NCBI RefSeq assembly: GCF_000276665.1
Contig: NW_004955463.1
Location: 5,611,676 to 5,675,675 of the forward strand
Length of the DNA: 64,000 nucleotides
Source of the DNA: Chinchilla lanigera
Taxonomy: Eukaryota; Chordata; Mammalia; Rodentia; Chinchillidae
Direction of reading: 5' to 3'
Below the pieces are notes generated by a model. The model saw only the letters and a list, made by a program, of their open reading frames with translations. It was not told the DNA's origin and searched no databases. Positions 48,350 through 62,062 of this stretch are shown piece by piece (within the stretch, counting starts at the first letter, position 1; every line of letters begins with the position of its first letter). A program made the position numbers and the translations under genes.

Positions 48350-49330
48350 TCTGCATCATCTTGGTATGATAAGTCTTTTTTTTTAATTGACATCTTGACT
48401 TTTTGCTTATGTTATAAGACTGGATTTTGTTTAAGTCTGGCTAGCTTGATTTTAACTAGCTTCATTTGACACTGTTCTGACAAGAAAACTGCAGAGTTTG
48501 GGGACACTCTCCCCTACAGTCAGTCCAGGTTCTCCACCTGGTCACTTTTGACTTTAAAAAGGGAGTTTCTCATTACTTCTAGGTGTGAGTTGGATGTCTA
48601 TCTCCCTCCTGGTCCTCCACTGATACTTTCCTGGCTGTGACAGAGTAGTGTGTAATTACCTTTACCCACATGGCCTCCACTGATATGCTGTGGTGAGGTG
48701 GTCTTGTTACTATTGAGCTGTAGTGAAAGTCTTAGTTCTATACTGGGCCCCAAGTGATACCACCTTAGTGAGAATATATGAGAACATGTTGTTGTCCCTG
48801 GGTGGGTGGGGACAAGAGTCCATGGTCCCAGGTAATCTCTCACTGATACTGTATAGAGGAGGGGCTAATTATTACCTAGCAGAAGTGAAAGTCCTCACCC
48901 AGGTTTTCTCACTAAAGCTTACAGTTGTGCAAATGTAGGCCTATCATTGTTGGCATGAGTGGGAGTGGCATGTATATTTGAGGGTTTGTGTGTGTGTGCG
49001 TGCAGTGTTTAGGTAGGATAAACTGCCTGTTGTCTTAAGGTCTGTTATTTGTAGACTCTACCTTTCGTAATCCTTTGATTAGAGAGTGTTGGCTTTTTTG
49101 AGATGTTTTTATTGGCAGTAGTTGCCATTTTTGGATGGTCTACTTCTTTAGCTCTTATCTCTGGACATAAGAGCAAAAAGAATTTGAGAACAAGCACTGT
49201 ATCATTCCTTAGAATGATCTGCCTTGTCTCCACCACTGAGAGTCTGTCTGTGTTTGCTTATGTATAATGTCCAGGGGTTTTAGATATACTTAGTGGAAGG
49301 AATAGTAAAAAGCATATTTGCCCTACTGTC
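48350..49330. repeat. Possible L1-derived sequence
   Basis: Repeated phrases such as CCTCCACTGATACTTTCC, CCTCCACTGATATGCTG and TAGTGAAAGTCTTAGTTC, spaced about 80 bp apart, recall internally repetitive L1M untranslated regions. Assignment is tentative. Confidence 0.4.
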
Positions 49331-49967
49331 CCAGAAGTCTTGAAGTTACTCTTAATCAGTTGTTACTATAAAGAATCAGTCATTACTCTTACGGACAAAG
49401 GATTCAAGCATTTGTGTAAAATTGCAGGGATAGTAGGAATTTTTGTGGAACACCTAGTTTTTAATCTACCTGCCCATTAGAATCTGAGATTTAAGCAGTT
49501 GTGAAATACAGGGTAATATTGGATCCTGAATGCTATTGACATAGTAGTTACAGAGAACACAATTATTGAATACTTTAGCTTTTAAAACTTTATAAAAGGC
49601 AGAATTATGAGTTTAGTATTCATAATTGAAATTAATAACTGTGACTGCAAATAAAAGCTGTCAAGCACCTGATGCTTTATCAGTTGGTAACGGGGGAGGG
49701 GAGGCGGTAGTCCTTTTCATTATCTTTTCTCTCTGTGGCTCATTAATTCCATTTACTCTTTGACTCAACTCTCAGATTCAAATAGGTCAGCAGCATGTAT
49801 TTTGGTAGTTTTATCTAGTTTAGGAGGACTATTTTTCAAAAACCTTTAAAAGTTACTGAACATATAGCATGAGTTGTTTTTATTATCTAAAAAGAGAGAT
49901 GTTATTGGTGGTGACATTAATGGAATGATAATAATCATTTAGGGTTAAGGAGGAACCATAATTGGAG

Positions 49968-50032
49968 TTACTGTTGAAGAAGTTCTAGTAGTTTTCTAGT
50001 AGCTTACTGTTGAAGAATTTCTAGTAGTTTTT
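49968..50032 (+). repeat. 36-bp tandem duplication
   Basis: TTACTGTTGAAGAAGTTCTA at 49968 recurs at 50004 with one difference (AATTTCTA), giving about 1.8 copies. Confidence 0.85.
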
Positions 50033-51559
50033 ACAAACTTCCATCTTTGCGTGCTATAGTCCAGCTTTGCTGAACACAGTGTCAGTGTCCCTATATTATT
50101 TTATTTATTCATACTGCTAAGAAGACTAGAACAGAATACAGTGCACAGATTTGTTGACCTAAAAACAAAAATCATCGAAAAGATGCCTACTTTTGTACCT
50201 CAGACTTTCAGTCAAAACTGCCCTTAAACCTACATTTAACACCTTCCAGCATGCTGTTTAAGCAAATGCCAGTGAAGAATATTCTGGCTGGCCGTAAAAT
50301 GTGAACTAAATTATAAGTATTTGCTTAGGAAACCACTTACTGAAGCTTTGGAATAGGAGTTACAGTGACCCTAAGAGACAGTGCTTTTGTTAACCCTTTC
50401 CCTGCTATACAAAGAAGGTATTACTAGCAGCAGGCTTATGCTAAGTAAGGTAGTAGTTTTAATTGCTAGAAGAGGGAGTAGTTGAGTTTAAGGGGAAATG
50501 GATGTAGGTGCTGTTATTTTTCAGTCACTACTAGTAGCTGTTGGGTTCCATATGAAATCTGATGTAGTCTTATGAAATGTTTAAGCTAGCATTTCGTGAG
50601 CATTTACTTTATGCTAGGTACTCTGATATGTATTTACTATAGCAATCTTTTTCTTTATGATTTCTGAGTTTGTGTGGTGACTTTAGAAGGTTTTTAGGTA
50701 TGCCACCACTTGTATAAAATTACCCTATCTAATGTTTCTATGGCTTCATACGATATTTTACATTTGACTTCTTATCCACCATAAATATGTTTGGTGAAAG
50801 TTACATCTCCGTATTTTATACCTTATTTTGTTCAAAAGAGTATTCATTTATTGAATGTCTTGTCAACACTTATTAAAATGCCCTATATTTCAAATTAAGA
50901 AACATAAATCCTTGAGCTTATTCTTGATCTTATTAAGGATAATACCAGATCCATTTCATTTAAATAATTTTGTTACAAGTTTTAATACCAAGAGGGCAGA
51001 TTTCTCCATTATTCTTCATGACTTATAGCTGCCAGAAAAAAATTAAATAATTTACTTTATTCCTATTTTTTATTTGATTTGATTTAATTTTTTAATTTTT
51101 AACCTCCTTAAAATCGCTTTCCTTAGAATAAAATTCAAACTTTTTATCTGGCCCTCATCTGTGTTGTCTAATATTTTTCCTGTTGCTTCTTATGTTCCAG
51201 CTGTACTGACCTTTTTTTAGCTGCTTGAGTTGGTTTCTGTCTGGGGTACTTGTTCTACCTTTTGTGTCCACAGTCCTGATTCCTTTGTTTGAAATATTTT
51301 TTTTTTTTCCCCTCAAGTCTTCGTTTAACTACTTTCTCTTGATATTTGAGTCTTAACTCATAGTATTGGAGCCTACCTAGAGGTGCGTTATATAATCTGT
51401 GGTGCATATGCATGCTGGAATATATCCCATATATAAAATAATGTTCTTTATGAACTATGGATGGTTTCACAATTGTCTTTGTTAGTGAAACAGAGTATGT
51501 TTTGCATTCCTTTGGGTAAGAAGCACGGTGTGATAATTAGATTCCCCAAACACTCTGTC

Positions 51560-52010
51560 TTTTAGTATTTGCACCTTTGTGTAGTCTTCTCCCACATTGT
51601 ATCAGGATTATTCTGTGTGAAATAGCTTGTGGGAGAGCTGGTGTATGTCACCTCTGTATGGCCATCAGAGACTGTGGCTTTTCTTTTAAGCTTTTACTTC
51701 CTTGGATCAGTTGCTCTGGAGGAGGCAAATTGCTGTGGTGTGAACTGCTGTGTAAAGTGCGGTGCGGAAGTGTCTGGCCAGTACAGCCAGTAGAAACAGG
51801 CCTGTCAGCAACCACAGGAGATACACAGTTTCGTTGGAGATAATGTGGCTTAGCGTACAGCGTGGTTGCAGCCTTGTGAGAGATGCTGATTCAGAGTCAT
51901 TCAACTAAGTACTCCCAGATTGCAGACCCTTAGAAACTGTGTGAGATTCTCTGTATTCTTTTAAACTGCCAAGCATTGGGGAAATTTGTGAGGAAGAATC
52001 AGATTGCCAG
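51560..52010 (+). mobile_element. Ancient MLT1-like LTR
   Basis: CTCCCACATTGTATCAGG, GTGTATGTCACCTCTG, AGAGACTGTGGCTTTTC, GGATCAGTTGCTCTGG, CTTGTGAGAGATGCTGATTC, GAAACTGTGTGAGATTCTC and TTAAACTGCCAAG follow the order of the MLT1 family of MaLR LTRs. Confidence 0.75.
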
Positions 52011-52639
52011 TATACAGTGTGCCTTTTAAAAAAAGATTTACTTAGCTGCTTTTTTTTCCTTTTCTTTTTTTTTTTCTTTTGGCAAAATGAAGGAGAGGAA
52101 AGATAAAACCAGAAAACACTGAAATTGGTTACACGCAAGGAAGTTGGGACTGCAGAGAGAAAGGTTTAAGGCAATGGTTAGTAAACGTTTCCTACCGTGT
52201 ACTACTTAACATAGCTTTGATTTCTGGGAACCTGCTTTTATTTAAAAAATATTAAAGGATGGATAAAATAACCTAAGCAGAAACAAATGAGCCAGCTCTA
52301 TTTCAAATAATCACATTGAAGGAAATAACTAATTCAAGTAATTATTGAGTGCAGTATTTTGACTTTACATCTCCAGCACAAAAAAAAAGGAACTTCCTTA
52401 TAAACCTTGTATTCTTTTTAAGTTTTGTTTTTTGTAGAATGTTGTGTAGTAATTCTGAAACTATTTTACGTGTATTTTAAGATTAAGCAAATGAGTAAAT
52501 GTGTGGGTAGCCATGGGTCTTACTATGGGGAAGGAAATACACAAGTGTGGAATGGGGGAAGTCAAAGGGAAAACTTGTGGAGATGAATTGAAGTTGGAGG
52601 CATCAGAATTAGTTAGAGAGGAATTACTGCTAGTTCTGT

Positions 52640-53440
52640 TGCAGAAAATAGAAGCAATGTGACCCAATAGCAATGAAGCATAACTGCTTTTCAGATGTTG
52701 GTTTCTACATGCTGTTCTCCCACATGGTGTTAAAAGGCACCAGAACTCAGGGGAAGGGCAAATGTCTGATTCAGGATAGGCTGGGGAAGTATAAAATGAC
52801 CTTGGAACAACTTGTTGGGCTAAAAACACAGGCAAGTGTCGAACAAATACTAGGAGCATGTCATAAGAACATAGGGATACAGGAAAAATATAACTGCAGC
52901 CTGTTAGATGTCAGATGTACCAAGTTCATGGTCTCACAACATGGAGGAATACAGTTGTGAACCAAACAAAAAGTTAGGAGCATTTTATTGGAAATAAGGA
53001 GAATAGCAGCTGGATTTTCAGGAAGGATTCCAAATTGGTAGCTACCGAGGCCCTCTGTCAAGGGTAATTTACGTGACAAAATCACAGTCTGGGTACGACA
53101 TGGGTCAAACTGTAATTGACCTATGGGATTATCAGTATAGCTGCTTAGCTAATATTGATCCAGTAGGGAAAGTGGTCACATAGTAAGGGTACATGGAAAG
53201 AACATAGGCATTTTGGGGACAGGATGGGTCCAGATGTTCTGGCCACCCTCCTGGACGTCCGATGCCTATCTGGGCTTACTGGCCCCATATGTTGTTAATT
53301 GCACTATAATCTCAAATTATTGTTTATCCCGTAGGGAGGTGTGTAGACATGGCCATTGCATCTCCATCTTGAGGCCAGGCCTTCTTCAGATGGGCCTACA
53401 GCCACAATTTAGATGTTTTTATTTTTTGTGCTGACCCCCT
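52640..53440. other. Unclassified block, possibly an old repeat
   Basis: Less AT-rich than its surroundings. It has open frames of 95 codons (+, 52673-52960) and 132 codons (-, 52461-52859), neither with a domain or motif I know. Phrases such as TGACCCAATAGCAATGAAGC and CATTGCATCTCCATCTTGAGG suggest retroviral-type repeat sequence, but I cannot name a family. Confidence 0.35.
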
Positions 53441-54129
53441 TGAGATACAGTTCCTCTCTGACTGTATATTAATTTCTATCTAATTTAGCTGTCTATAATA
53501 ATAGAAGCCATCTTCAAGTGGTTCCCAAACCTGGGGTAATTTATCAAATATATAGTAATGGATTTTATAACCTCTAGGATAAAATAGGAATAAATGTGTT
53601 TCTATAGTGATAATGTATGAGTGAAAGAACAAATGAATGAAGAGGGGTTCTTTCTGTTGTAGAATGCCTACTAGTCAACATGGAAGGACTGATAGAGTTA
53701 GAAAATCACCATTTGCAACCATCATGGTAACAACTGACTGTAGCAGTCATTAGTGGACACTAAATGTCAAGGACCATATTTATTTGTTTGGTTCTCATTA
53801 TGTCTATTCGTAGGTCATTACTTAGGAAAAAATAGTAGCTGCATGTGAAGAAATCTGACAATACCTTTATTGAGTAATCAGAATTAACCAATGAGAGCCA
53901 AATAAACCTTGTGTGCTAGCAGATATACTACCATAAAAGGCGTTACTATATAAGAACATAGGCACTGAAGTGCTAAAGGCAAGAAAAATGATATATTAGC
54001 ATGTATATTAACGTATATATATATATATACACACACATACATGGATAGAGAAGAGGATATAAAGCACATGGGCAAAATATTAAAAGTTTTGAATGTGGGC
54101 GGGAGGTATACAAGAGTCTTTTGTATTAA

Positions 54130-54280
54130 TTTTGTAGATTTTTTTCTGTATTTAAAATTATTTTCAGGGGAGGGGAAAGGGAAGTAAAAAGAAATAAGAT
54201 GTGCTATGTACGTGTACCAACTCTCCATGATGAATGTAATCATTATGTACTACAAACAATATACTAATAAAAATTATTTA
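54130..54280 (+). mobile_element. L1 3'-end fragment, sense
   Basis: GGGGAGGGGAAAGGGAAG, GATGTGCTATGTACGTGTAC, CAACTCTCCATGATGAATG, TAATCATTATGTACTAC and AATAAAAATT form the L1 3' tail. It is the same tail seen antisense at 30672 and sense at 60975. Confidence 0.75.
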
Positions 54281-57200
54281 AAATTTTTAAATCATTTTCA
54301 ATAAAATGTTTCTAAAAGTTATTAGGGAGAAAAAAGGAAGAGATCACACTTAGTGTGATCGATAAATTGTATAGTCAATCTACACTTATTTTTTTTTTTT
54401 TTTTTAACTTTTCAATTTCAACCTTCGTTTTGCATTATTGCTAGTATTTGGGAAAATCTCATCCCTTTTCCCCTCTTTTTCTTTATACTTCTAACTACAC
54501 TAATGGTCTTTTTTATTTATGATTTTCTAAATACTCAGTGGTTCTCTACTGTGAATGAAATTAAAAGTACCTTGCCTCATTTTAAGTCAGAGCGTTTTAT
54601 AGGTACTATTATACTTGTTAATACTCATTGTCTTTTATCCCATTCTGAAAAAAGCTGTTGGACATTGAATTTGTTGTTTGAAGCAAGTGCTATCTATAGT
54701 TTGTGTCTTGTCTTTCCACAAGGCCACAATAGACTCATTGTGCATAATTGGATGAGAAACATTCACTTCATTCTTTGTGGAGACATTACCTTAGTTGTAC
54801 ACTAGGTAGATACTAACTAGTTCCCAAAACACTTTTTTAACCAAGTTAACTTTCTTAGCTTTATGCATATGATTATGGTGTGTAAGTGAACAGTATTTTC
54901 TTAGGGAAATGATTAGGTTTCCTTAGAATGGCAGTAATTTAGAGTGCCTTATTCTTGTGCATTGTGTTATCAGCCTCTGACGGTTTAGGCAATATTAAAC
55001 TTTTTTTGATGCTGACAGTGGAAGCTATCTGAATTGACAGCCTGCCTGTGCGTGGAGAGAAGTACTGTGAATCAGATGCTTAAACCTTTGTGATGAAAGT
55101 GGAATATGTATAGTCATCTCAAGTGACTATTTCTGTTGTTCCATATGTGGGGATTTCTTTTAAAAGAAATAATATCTAGGAGATTAATTAGATTGGAAAT
55201 GTCCTAGATGAAGAAATTGTTACAGTAGTGACAGACTGTCCACTGATTTGTAGGTTATCGGAACTTTATCTTTCCCTGTTTGATCATATTGCTCCTTTCT
55301 GAAGAGAGGTAATGTTCTGTGTACCAAATTTTGTTTATGTTCTTTCTCTCAGGTTTTTTTTCTGTATGAGGAAAAATTTATTGCTCTTTATAATTCTAGT
55401 TATATGTATTTGGCTTCAGTGTTTGGAAATGAGCCCCAGGTGAGTGAAAAAGAATCTTGTTTTCCTGTATTGATGTTCTAATGTTTCCATATGTTGTTTT
55501 TCTGTTATTCTATTATCCTCCAATTGTACTGAGAATGAATGATATATTGCCTATGACAGGACATAAAAATGACTCTTGTTTTTAAGAAGTTATTAGAATG
55601 CCAGGGGCAATAATAGACAGACAGTGGAGAATATCCCTTTGGAAGAGCAACAAATTTTGTGAACTTGTTTGTGAGTCTTTTCATTTTAAAAACCTATTAA
55701 GGAAAAATATAATAACCTCTTGGCTATCCTCTCTGTAAAAGAAAAGCAAACATACCAGGTAGATAAATTAATGATTGACAGCAGAGAAGGTTAGTGAGGA
55801 ATAGAAATAGGAAGGAAACTTAAAAATGGAATCATTATTTAAGCTCCTTTATACTTAATACTGTCACATCAGAAGTTTGTGATTTTATTGGTTCTTTTCT
55901 CTTAAGCCTCTATTTTTATGCATGTCCTTCTCAATATTTGAATTCTTAAATAGAAAATATTTGACAGCTTAAAGGACAGGATTTCATAGAAAGTTCTTGG
56001 AATTCTTTCATATTTCCCTGTGGTTACTTCATTCATAGCTCCCATGTCAGGGTTATTCTCTCAGTTATTTAAAATACACTTTGGGCCAAATGTTATACTG
56101 AAATGTTGTGGATAATACTTTGAATTAATAGATTTGGGACCCAAGGACCATATAATCTGCTAGAGAAGAAAACAGCCATGAACATGTGGCCATATTAATC
56201 TATATACACTAAATTTTATGTGCTTTTTTTTTCTAGAACAAGAAGATAACGTTATTGAGTGACAATTTGTATATATATATTGTTCTTGAAAGAAAGAAGT
56301 GTTTTTCATTTTAGATCCTTACTTGATATTTTAAGAGAAAAATGATTGAACAATAGTTGAGGTGACATTTTTTTCTTTTTCATTTTCCAATCTAAACATT
56401 AACATGTATATTTATATTTAATTTTGTGTTAGTACATGTTCAAAGTATGTGTTTACATTTGTTATAGGGACTTAGTACACGTACATAATACATCTTAATT
56501 GCTTTATTCATCTTCTTTCCCTTTCCGCATCTATCTCTTTAGATGATTTAACCAAAGAATGAAAGTAGTTTTCCCCGAAAATATTTGAAGAAGTAAAGTA
56601 GAAAATTAGTAAATATATTAAAAGCCATAATAACCAAAAGGAAATGGGCATATTCTTTACAATGGAAAAAATAGGACAAGAGTTTATAAAAAACCTTGTT
56701 GCAGAAAAGAGTGTACATACATTGTACAAATCAGTGCTCTGAGCACAGGGGGAAAACACTTAAAAAAGAGAACTCTCTGCAAACTTAATTAAAAAAAGAA
56801 ATAGAAATTGGAGTAGGAATGACCTGAAAATTTGCTCATAGAAAACAAGATGAAAGAGGTACTGAGAAATCTATTATATAGACTGGAAGAAGACAGAAAC
56901 AACTGCTTTCTGTGTTTTTCCTCAGAACTTCCACCATAGTATAATAAAATTCTTGAAACCTTGTTAATTTTGTAAAGGGTGCAGAATTCCAGTTCCGTTG
57001 ACCTAAGACCCCAACAAAACTTAAAATCATTGGACTCCTGGAGTTTAAATTTTTTACCCTTTCAAGCAGCTACAGATAATTCTTTACAAGTTTGATGTAA
57101 AAGTGTTGACTTAAATCTTTTAAAGCTATTAAAATGAGAAAATATTAGACTGTCAGTTCCAAAATAGCCTGCTGAAATTTTATAATTGAAAATCTCTTAG

Positions 57201-57679
57201 GTAGTCTTTGTCACCGTTCTTAGATAATTATATATGGAAGCTATTATACAAATGAATGATTCTATCAATTAAGGCACATTTACTTGGATGAATGTGTAAT
57301 ATCTTTTGCTAGCAAAGTGAGAGATTGTGAGAATAATTTTTTAAATCTTTGAACAGTGCTAGTTTGTCTTAATTACTGCTTTCTCTAAAATGTATGACTG
57401 TTATTACATGTCACAGATTTAAAATGTGAATTTATTTGAAACAAGTTTCTATTTTTTTGTCACGCTAGGATTTGTACGGATAAGATGTGAACTTTGTGTC
57501 TAGATACTGTTTGGGCAATTATTTGGGGCAAATAATTTGAGATGATAAAAGATGAACCAGAATGTCACCCTTCATAAACATGACCAGCCTTGTGCTAAGT
57601 GCCTGTAGAATTGGTCACTACTTTTTGATGTTGTTCTTGAAATAAGATTTTAGTTTAATATACTTTAGAATATTGATCA

Positions 57680-58460
57680 TTTTTTCTTTAATTTTTTTGT
57701 TTCCATTTTTTTCATTGGTTATACACATTAAAGGGTTTCATTTTGACAGAGTCATGCATGCACATAACGTGTTTGGTCTTTTTCACTGTGCCATCTTCCT
57801 GTCGCTCCCTTGCCCTACCATACTGCTCTCCCTCTTGTCTTATAACAATCTCCTTCCTACTTGTCGTCTTTTTTAGATTCCAATGATAGAACATGTGATA
57901 TTTGTCTTTCTGAGCCTGACTTACTTTGGTCAGCATGGTTTCCAGACATCTTTGTTTTCTTGCAAATGGCAAAGTTTTGTTCTTCCTTGTGTCTGAATGA
58001 TACTCCATTGTGTATATACACATTTTTATTCATCTGATGAGCATTTTAGCTGGTTCCATATCTTGGCTATTATAAATTGTGCTGCAGTACACGTGGGCAT
58101 GTAAGTATCCTATATATTTATATATTTAATTGCTTTGGATATATGCCAAGGAGTGGTGTAACTGGATGAAACAGTAACTTTTTTTGAGGAACGTCCGTAT
58201 TGATTTCTGGAGTGACTGTACCGGTTTACATTCCCAGCAGCAGTATAGAAGCGCCCCACCCACCATTCTCTCCACCATTTATTGTTTTTTGGGGGTTAGG
58301 AATTTTTTTGGTTTAATTTTTGTGTTTTGATTTTTGTTTTGTTTTTTCTTGATGATGATAGCTTCTGCTGATGGAGTTGAGACAGAATCTCATTTTGGTT
58401 TTGATTTGCATTTCTCTAATTGCTGAAGATGTTGCAAATTTTTTTCACATGCTTATTGGC
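57680..58460 (-). mobile_element. L1 3'-end fragment, antisense
   Basis: TCATTGGTTATACACATTAA, a C/T-rich block, TTGTCTTTCTGAGCCTGAC, ATGATACTCCATTGTG, CTTGGCTATTATAAATTGTG, CACGTGGGCATGTAAGTATC, TTACATTCCCAGCAGCAG and GGTTTTGATTTGCATTTC are in antisense L1 order. The 103-codon minus frame here is repeat-derived. Confidence 0.85.
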
Positions 58461-58689
58461 CATTTTTTTCTCTTTTTTTAGCCCTAATTTTTCATTAAAT
58501 TTTTTCTTGGGGTATTTTAGTTCTCATAATACATTTAATAAAAATGCATCCTCACTTTATGGCATAGAAACCTTGGTTTTTAATATAAATAAAATATTAC
58601 CAAATAAGCATCCATACTGAATATCTGAAAATTTATGTAGATACAAAGAGAAGTATAAGAAATTAATTACTCTACTTCTTATGGAGGAC

Positions 58690-58960
58690 TAATAGCCTGA
58701 CTAAAAGTCTAGGAATACTATGTGACAGATAGGTAGCGTAGACAGTGTGGGTATACTAGACAGTGGGATGATTCTTGTTCTGGGTGGGATGGAGCAGGAC
58801 AACTGGAGATTTCTGTATGCCAGTCAGAGTGGCACCTCACTTAGAGCTTAGGAGTTGGCTGTTTCTGGAATTTTCCATTTAATATTTTTGTACCACAGTT
58901 GACCCTGATAACTGAAACCTCAGAAAGCTAACCCATGAATAAGGAAAAAGTGCTGTAATT
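58690..58960 (-). mobile_element. Tigger-type (MER2-like) fragment
   Basis: Same family and orientation as 37600-37856: GGGTATACTAGACAGTGGG, CAGAGTGGCACCTCACTTAG, CTGTTTCTGGAATTTTCC, ATTTAATATTTTTGTACCAC and AGTTGACCCTGATAACTGAA. Confidence 0.8.
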
Positions 58961-59705
58961 CTCTAGATCATGCATAAATAAGTTTCTTACTTTCCAAGTG
59001 AACTTATTCAATCATTCTAGGTTTTGCTACTTTGTTAGCTTCTCTTCTACTTTGAACTGAAATGCAGCATCTCATCCTAATTTTCTCTGTTAGTCTTAAT
59101 TTTATCCTTTGGGATCTTATGAGTAAAGCTTTGCATTTTTATACTCTAGCAGTTCTTCAAGTGTCTAAGAGTGTTACCATGTAATTTTAAAACCTTTCTC
59201 CAATTCTTCCTCCCCCCAAAAAAAGAAAAAAGAAAAAAAGTGTGATTTTATTGTTTTTATAGTATAGGACATAAGTAATGGGGTTTCATTTTATAATGTT
59301 TAGGTACAACAAATGTCCTGGTTGCTTAGGTTGTTTTGTTTCTGGTTCTTTATTACATGTATGCTGTCTTTTTGATTTAATAAAAAGCCAGCAAATTGGG
59401 GATTTTGCAGTAGTTGTGCTATGCAACATGGGCATAGGCTCTTTTTTTTTTTTTTTTTAAAACCTTCCAGTATTTTTAATGTAGGAAAGAGGGCTTGGTA
59501 ATGTGTGAAGTTTTATATCCTTTGGTAAGGTAGGCAAAGATGTCTAAACTATAACATTAGTAAAATTTAAAAAACTCCACTTCCTAAACTACCAAGTAGT
59601 AAAATATTATTTTAGGAAAATTTAATTATAGGGATCATTTTTATCCCAAGTTAAACAAGTTACTTACTACCTACGACCATCTCTAGGAGATGATTCCAGT
59701 GCTAA

Positions 59706-60021
59706 ACAGCTACCCCTTGATATCTGTGGAGGGTTTATTCCAAGATCCCCATGGATACCAAAATCCATAGATGGTCATGTCCTTTATGTAAAGTAGCATA
59801 ATATTTGCATATAACCTAAGCAAATCCCTCCATATATTTTAAATCATCTCTAGATTACTTATAGTACCCAATACAATGTAAACACTGTATAAGTAGTTGT
59901 TATACTTTATTGTTTAGGGAGTCACGACAAGGAGAAAGGTCACTCTTTTTTTCATGAGTACTTTTGGTACTTGGTTGGTTAAATCCAGGGAAGCAGAATC
60001 CATAGATAGAGAGCTAATTGT
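59706..60021 (-). mobile_element. Tigger-type DNA transposon, near complete
   Basis: CAGCTACCCCTTGATATCTG, GATACCAAAATCCATAGATG, ATATTTGCATATAACCTAAG, TAAATCATCTCTAGATTAC and TTGTTATACTTTATTGTTTAG run in order. The right terminus AGAGAGCTAATTGTA mirrors the left end. It is a short non-autonomous element of the family also present at 16381-16678. Confidence 0.82.
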
Positions 60022-60974
60022 ACAAGCCGTAAATCAACAACCAGCAAAACAACATGCATGCATAAGCACATGTGTGTGCACACGCATACACACACACAGA
60101 GGCACCCACACTTCTCTCATTCTAGATAGTGATTTCCTTTGTTAATATAATTTTGCATGATTCTGGTCACATTATACCTTTTGATGGATGCAGAATTGGC
60201 AGTGTTACTGAGAACAAAATAGAAAACGGTTGTATTTTTGTCCTTCTGCTTAGTTTGTTTATAGCATTTATTTCATGCCAAAGTCTTAGATGACCTAGAA
60301 GTAACTGGAAAATGAAATTGAAAAGATCATTGATTTTAGTCTAGGCCAGATCTGAGCAAAAGTATGCAAAAATACACAAAAATGTTAGAAAATACTAAGC
60401 CTCAAAAAACATTTAAAAACTACCTAGGTGTAATAACTTGTGAGTTCTTAGCTTTAGTAATTCCCACAGAGGACCAATTACTTCACCCTCCTTGCACCGT
60501 AACATTTTAGATATTATGTTAAAAAGTCACTTGTGGCTTTGTCTTGCCTCATTTGAGCTCCTTGAAGTCAGCGACAGTGTCTTTTATAGAATAAAAAAGT
60601 AATATCTCTTTCTTTTACTTTCCTGTCCCTGGAATCACACACATATCTTTCTCTAAGTGAGCATATTACGTAGTGGAAACTCTTATCTCAGCAACAGAGT
60701 ATAGCCTATTTTATCTAGGGTAGATCTGAGAATGAAATCATTACAGGACAATGTAGAGAATTCCTAAAACCAAAAAATAAGATTATGATATAGATGTATA
60801 AAATAGTATCATAAATAAAATTTGATGCGGCAATTTGAAATTGCTCAATGAAAATACTGTTTTTAATGTAGTTAAAAAATTATTATGACCATAATCATAG
60901 AAAATGTACTTTCTAGTACAAAGTTTGATTTGCTATATTTTGAGTAACTTGTTAAAATTTATCTCTTCAGAGCT

Positions 60975-61140
60975 TTTGCAAATGGAGAAAGGACCATGAG
61001 CTGGAGGTAGGGAAGGGAAAGGAAGGGAAAGGGTAGATAAAAGAATTAAGGCATCTTATGTGCATGTACCAGCTCCCTACAATCACTGTAATCACTGTGT
61101 ACTGCAAGCATGTATCAATAAAAATGAAAGAAAATAAAAT
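60975..61140 (+). mobile_element. L1 3'-end fragment, sense
   Basis: GGAAGGGAAAGGAAGGGAAAG, ATCTTATGTGCATGTACCAG, CTCCCTACAATCACTGTAATC and TATCAATAAAAATG: L1 tail with polyadenylation signal, sense relative to TNKS. Confidence 0.75.
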
Positions 61141-61637
61141 TTATCTCTTACCTCTGAAAACCAGGCAAATATTTTTGAGCCAAAGCTATTTCAATTACCC
61201 TGGGACAAAAAAAGTTTTAATAGCAGTCGATTAACTAATCAAATATATAGCCATTTATGTTCTGCAAACAACTTTTGTTTTCATCTTCACTTTCTTCTGA
61301 AAATTCTGGGCAAATTTTTAAGTGGTAAATAAGATAAAAGTGGGACTTATGACTTTAGTGGTTGAGATTCATATATATCACTAATGCAATATAAAAGAAG
61401 TTGTACTGAAGAAGTAAGATAAAGATCTTTGAAGTAACACAAAATTTTAGTTAAGAAAAATAAATGCATGCTGGGCTCCCTTTCATTTGTTTTTAACTGC
61501 ATTAAATATGAAGTAGTAGCTGGAGGGAAGTTGAATGTTCATGTATTCCAACAGCATAAGGACTTTTATATTAATATAGGGCTAGGAAGCATGTGTATAT
61601 GCATGTTCTTTGTTGAGTGCCATCAGTCATATCACTA

Positions 61638-62062
61638 GGAGTGCACCTATAGTCGAAAGAGGCTGAGTAATTTGTAAAGAAAAGAGGTTTGTTTAGCTCA
61701 CCATTGTGGCAGTCCAAGAACATGGCACCAACCCCTGCTTAGCCCTGGTGAGGGCCTCAAGGCTTCTGCCATCACAATAGTGCTCAGTTGGCATCTACAA
61801 TGGTGGGAGGAGTGCCTGTGAGAGAGATGCCATGGTGACGCAGAAGGCCAGAGAGATTCACAGGTCAGGCTTACTTTTTCATAATAACCCATTCTCAAGG
61901 GAACTTACTCAGCAAGACCAGCATTAGTGTTTTTCAAGGGCCATTCCCCTGACGACCTACTTACCTTGTATTAAGCCCATTCTTAAAGTGCCACCAAGTC
62001 TTAGCATCTCCACAGTGGGACCAAAGATTCCAACACGTGAACCTTTGAGCGACAAACCACAG
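61638..62062 (-). mobile_element. MaLR-type LTR, antisense
   Basis: Antisense landmarks: AAAGAGGTTTGTTTAGCTCAC, CAAGGCTTCTGCCATCAC, ATAATAACCCATTCTCAAGG, GTGCCACCAAGTCTTAGC and TTCCAACACGTGAACCTTTG, resembling MST/MLT-type LTRs read backwards. Confidence 0.7.
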
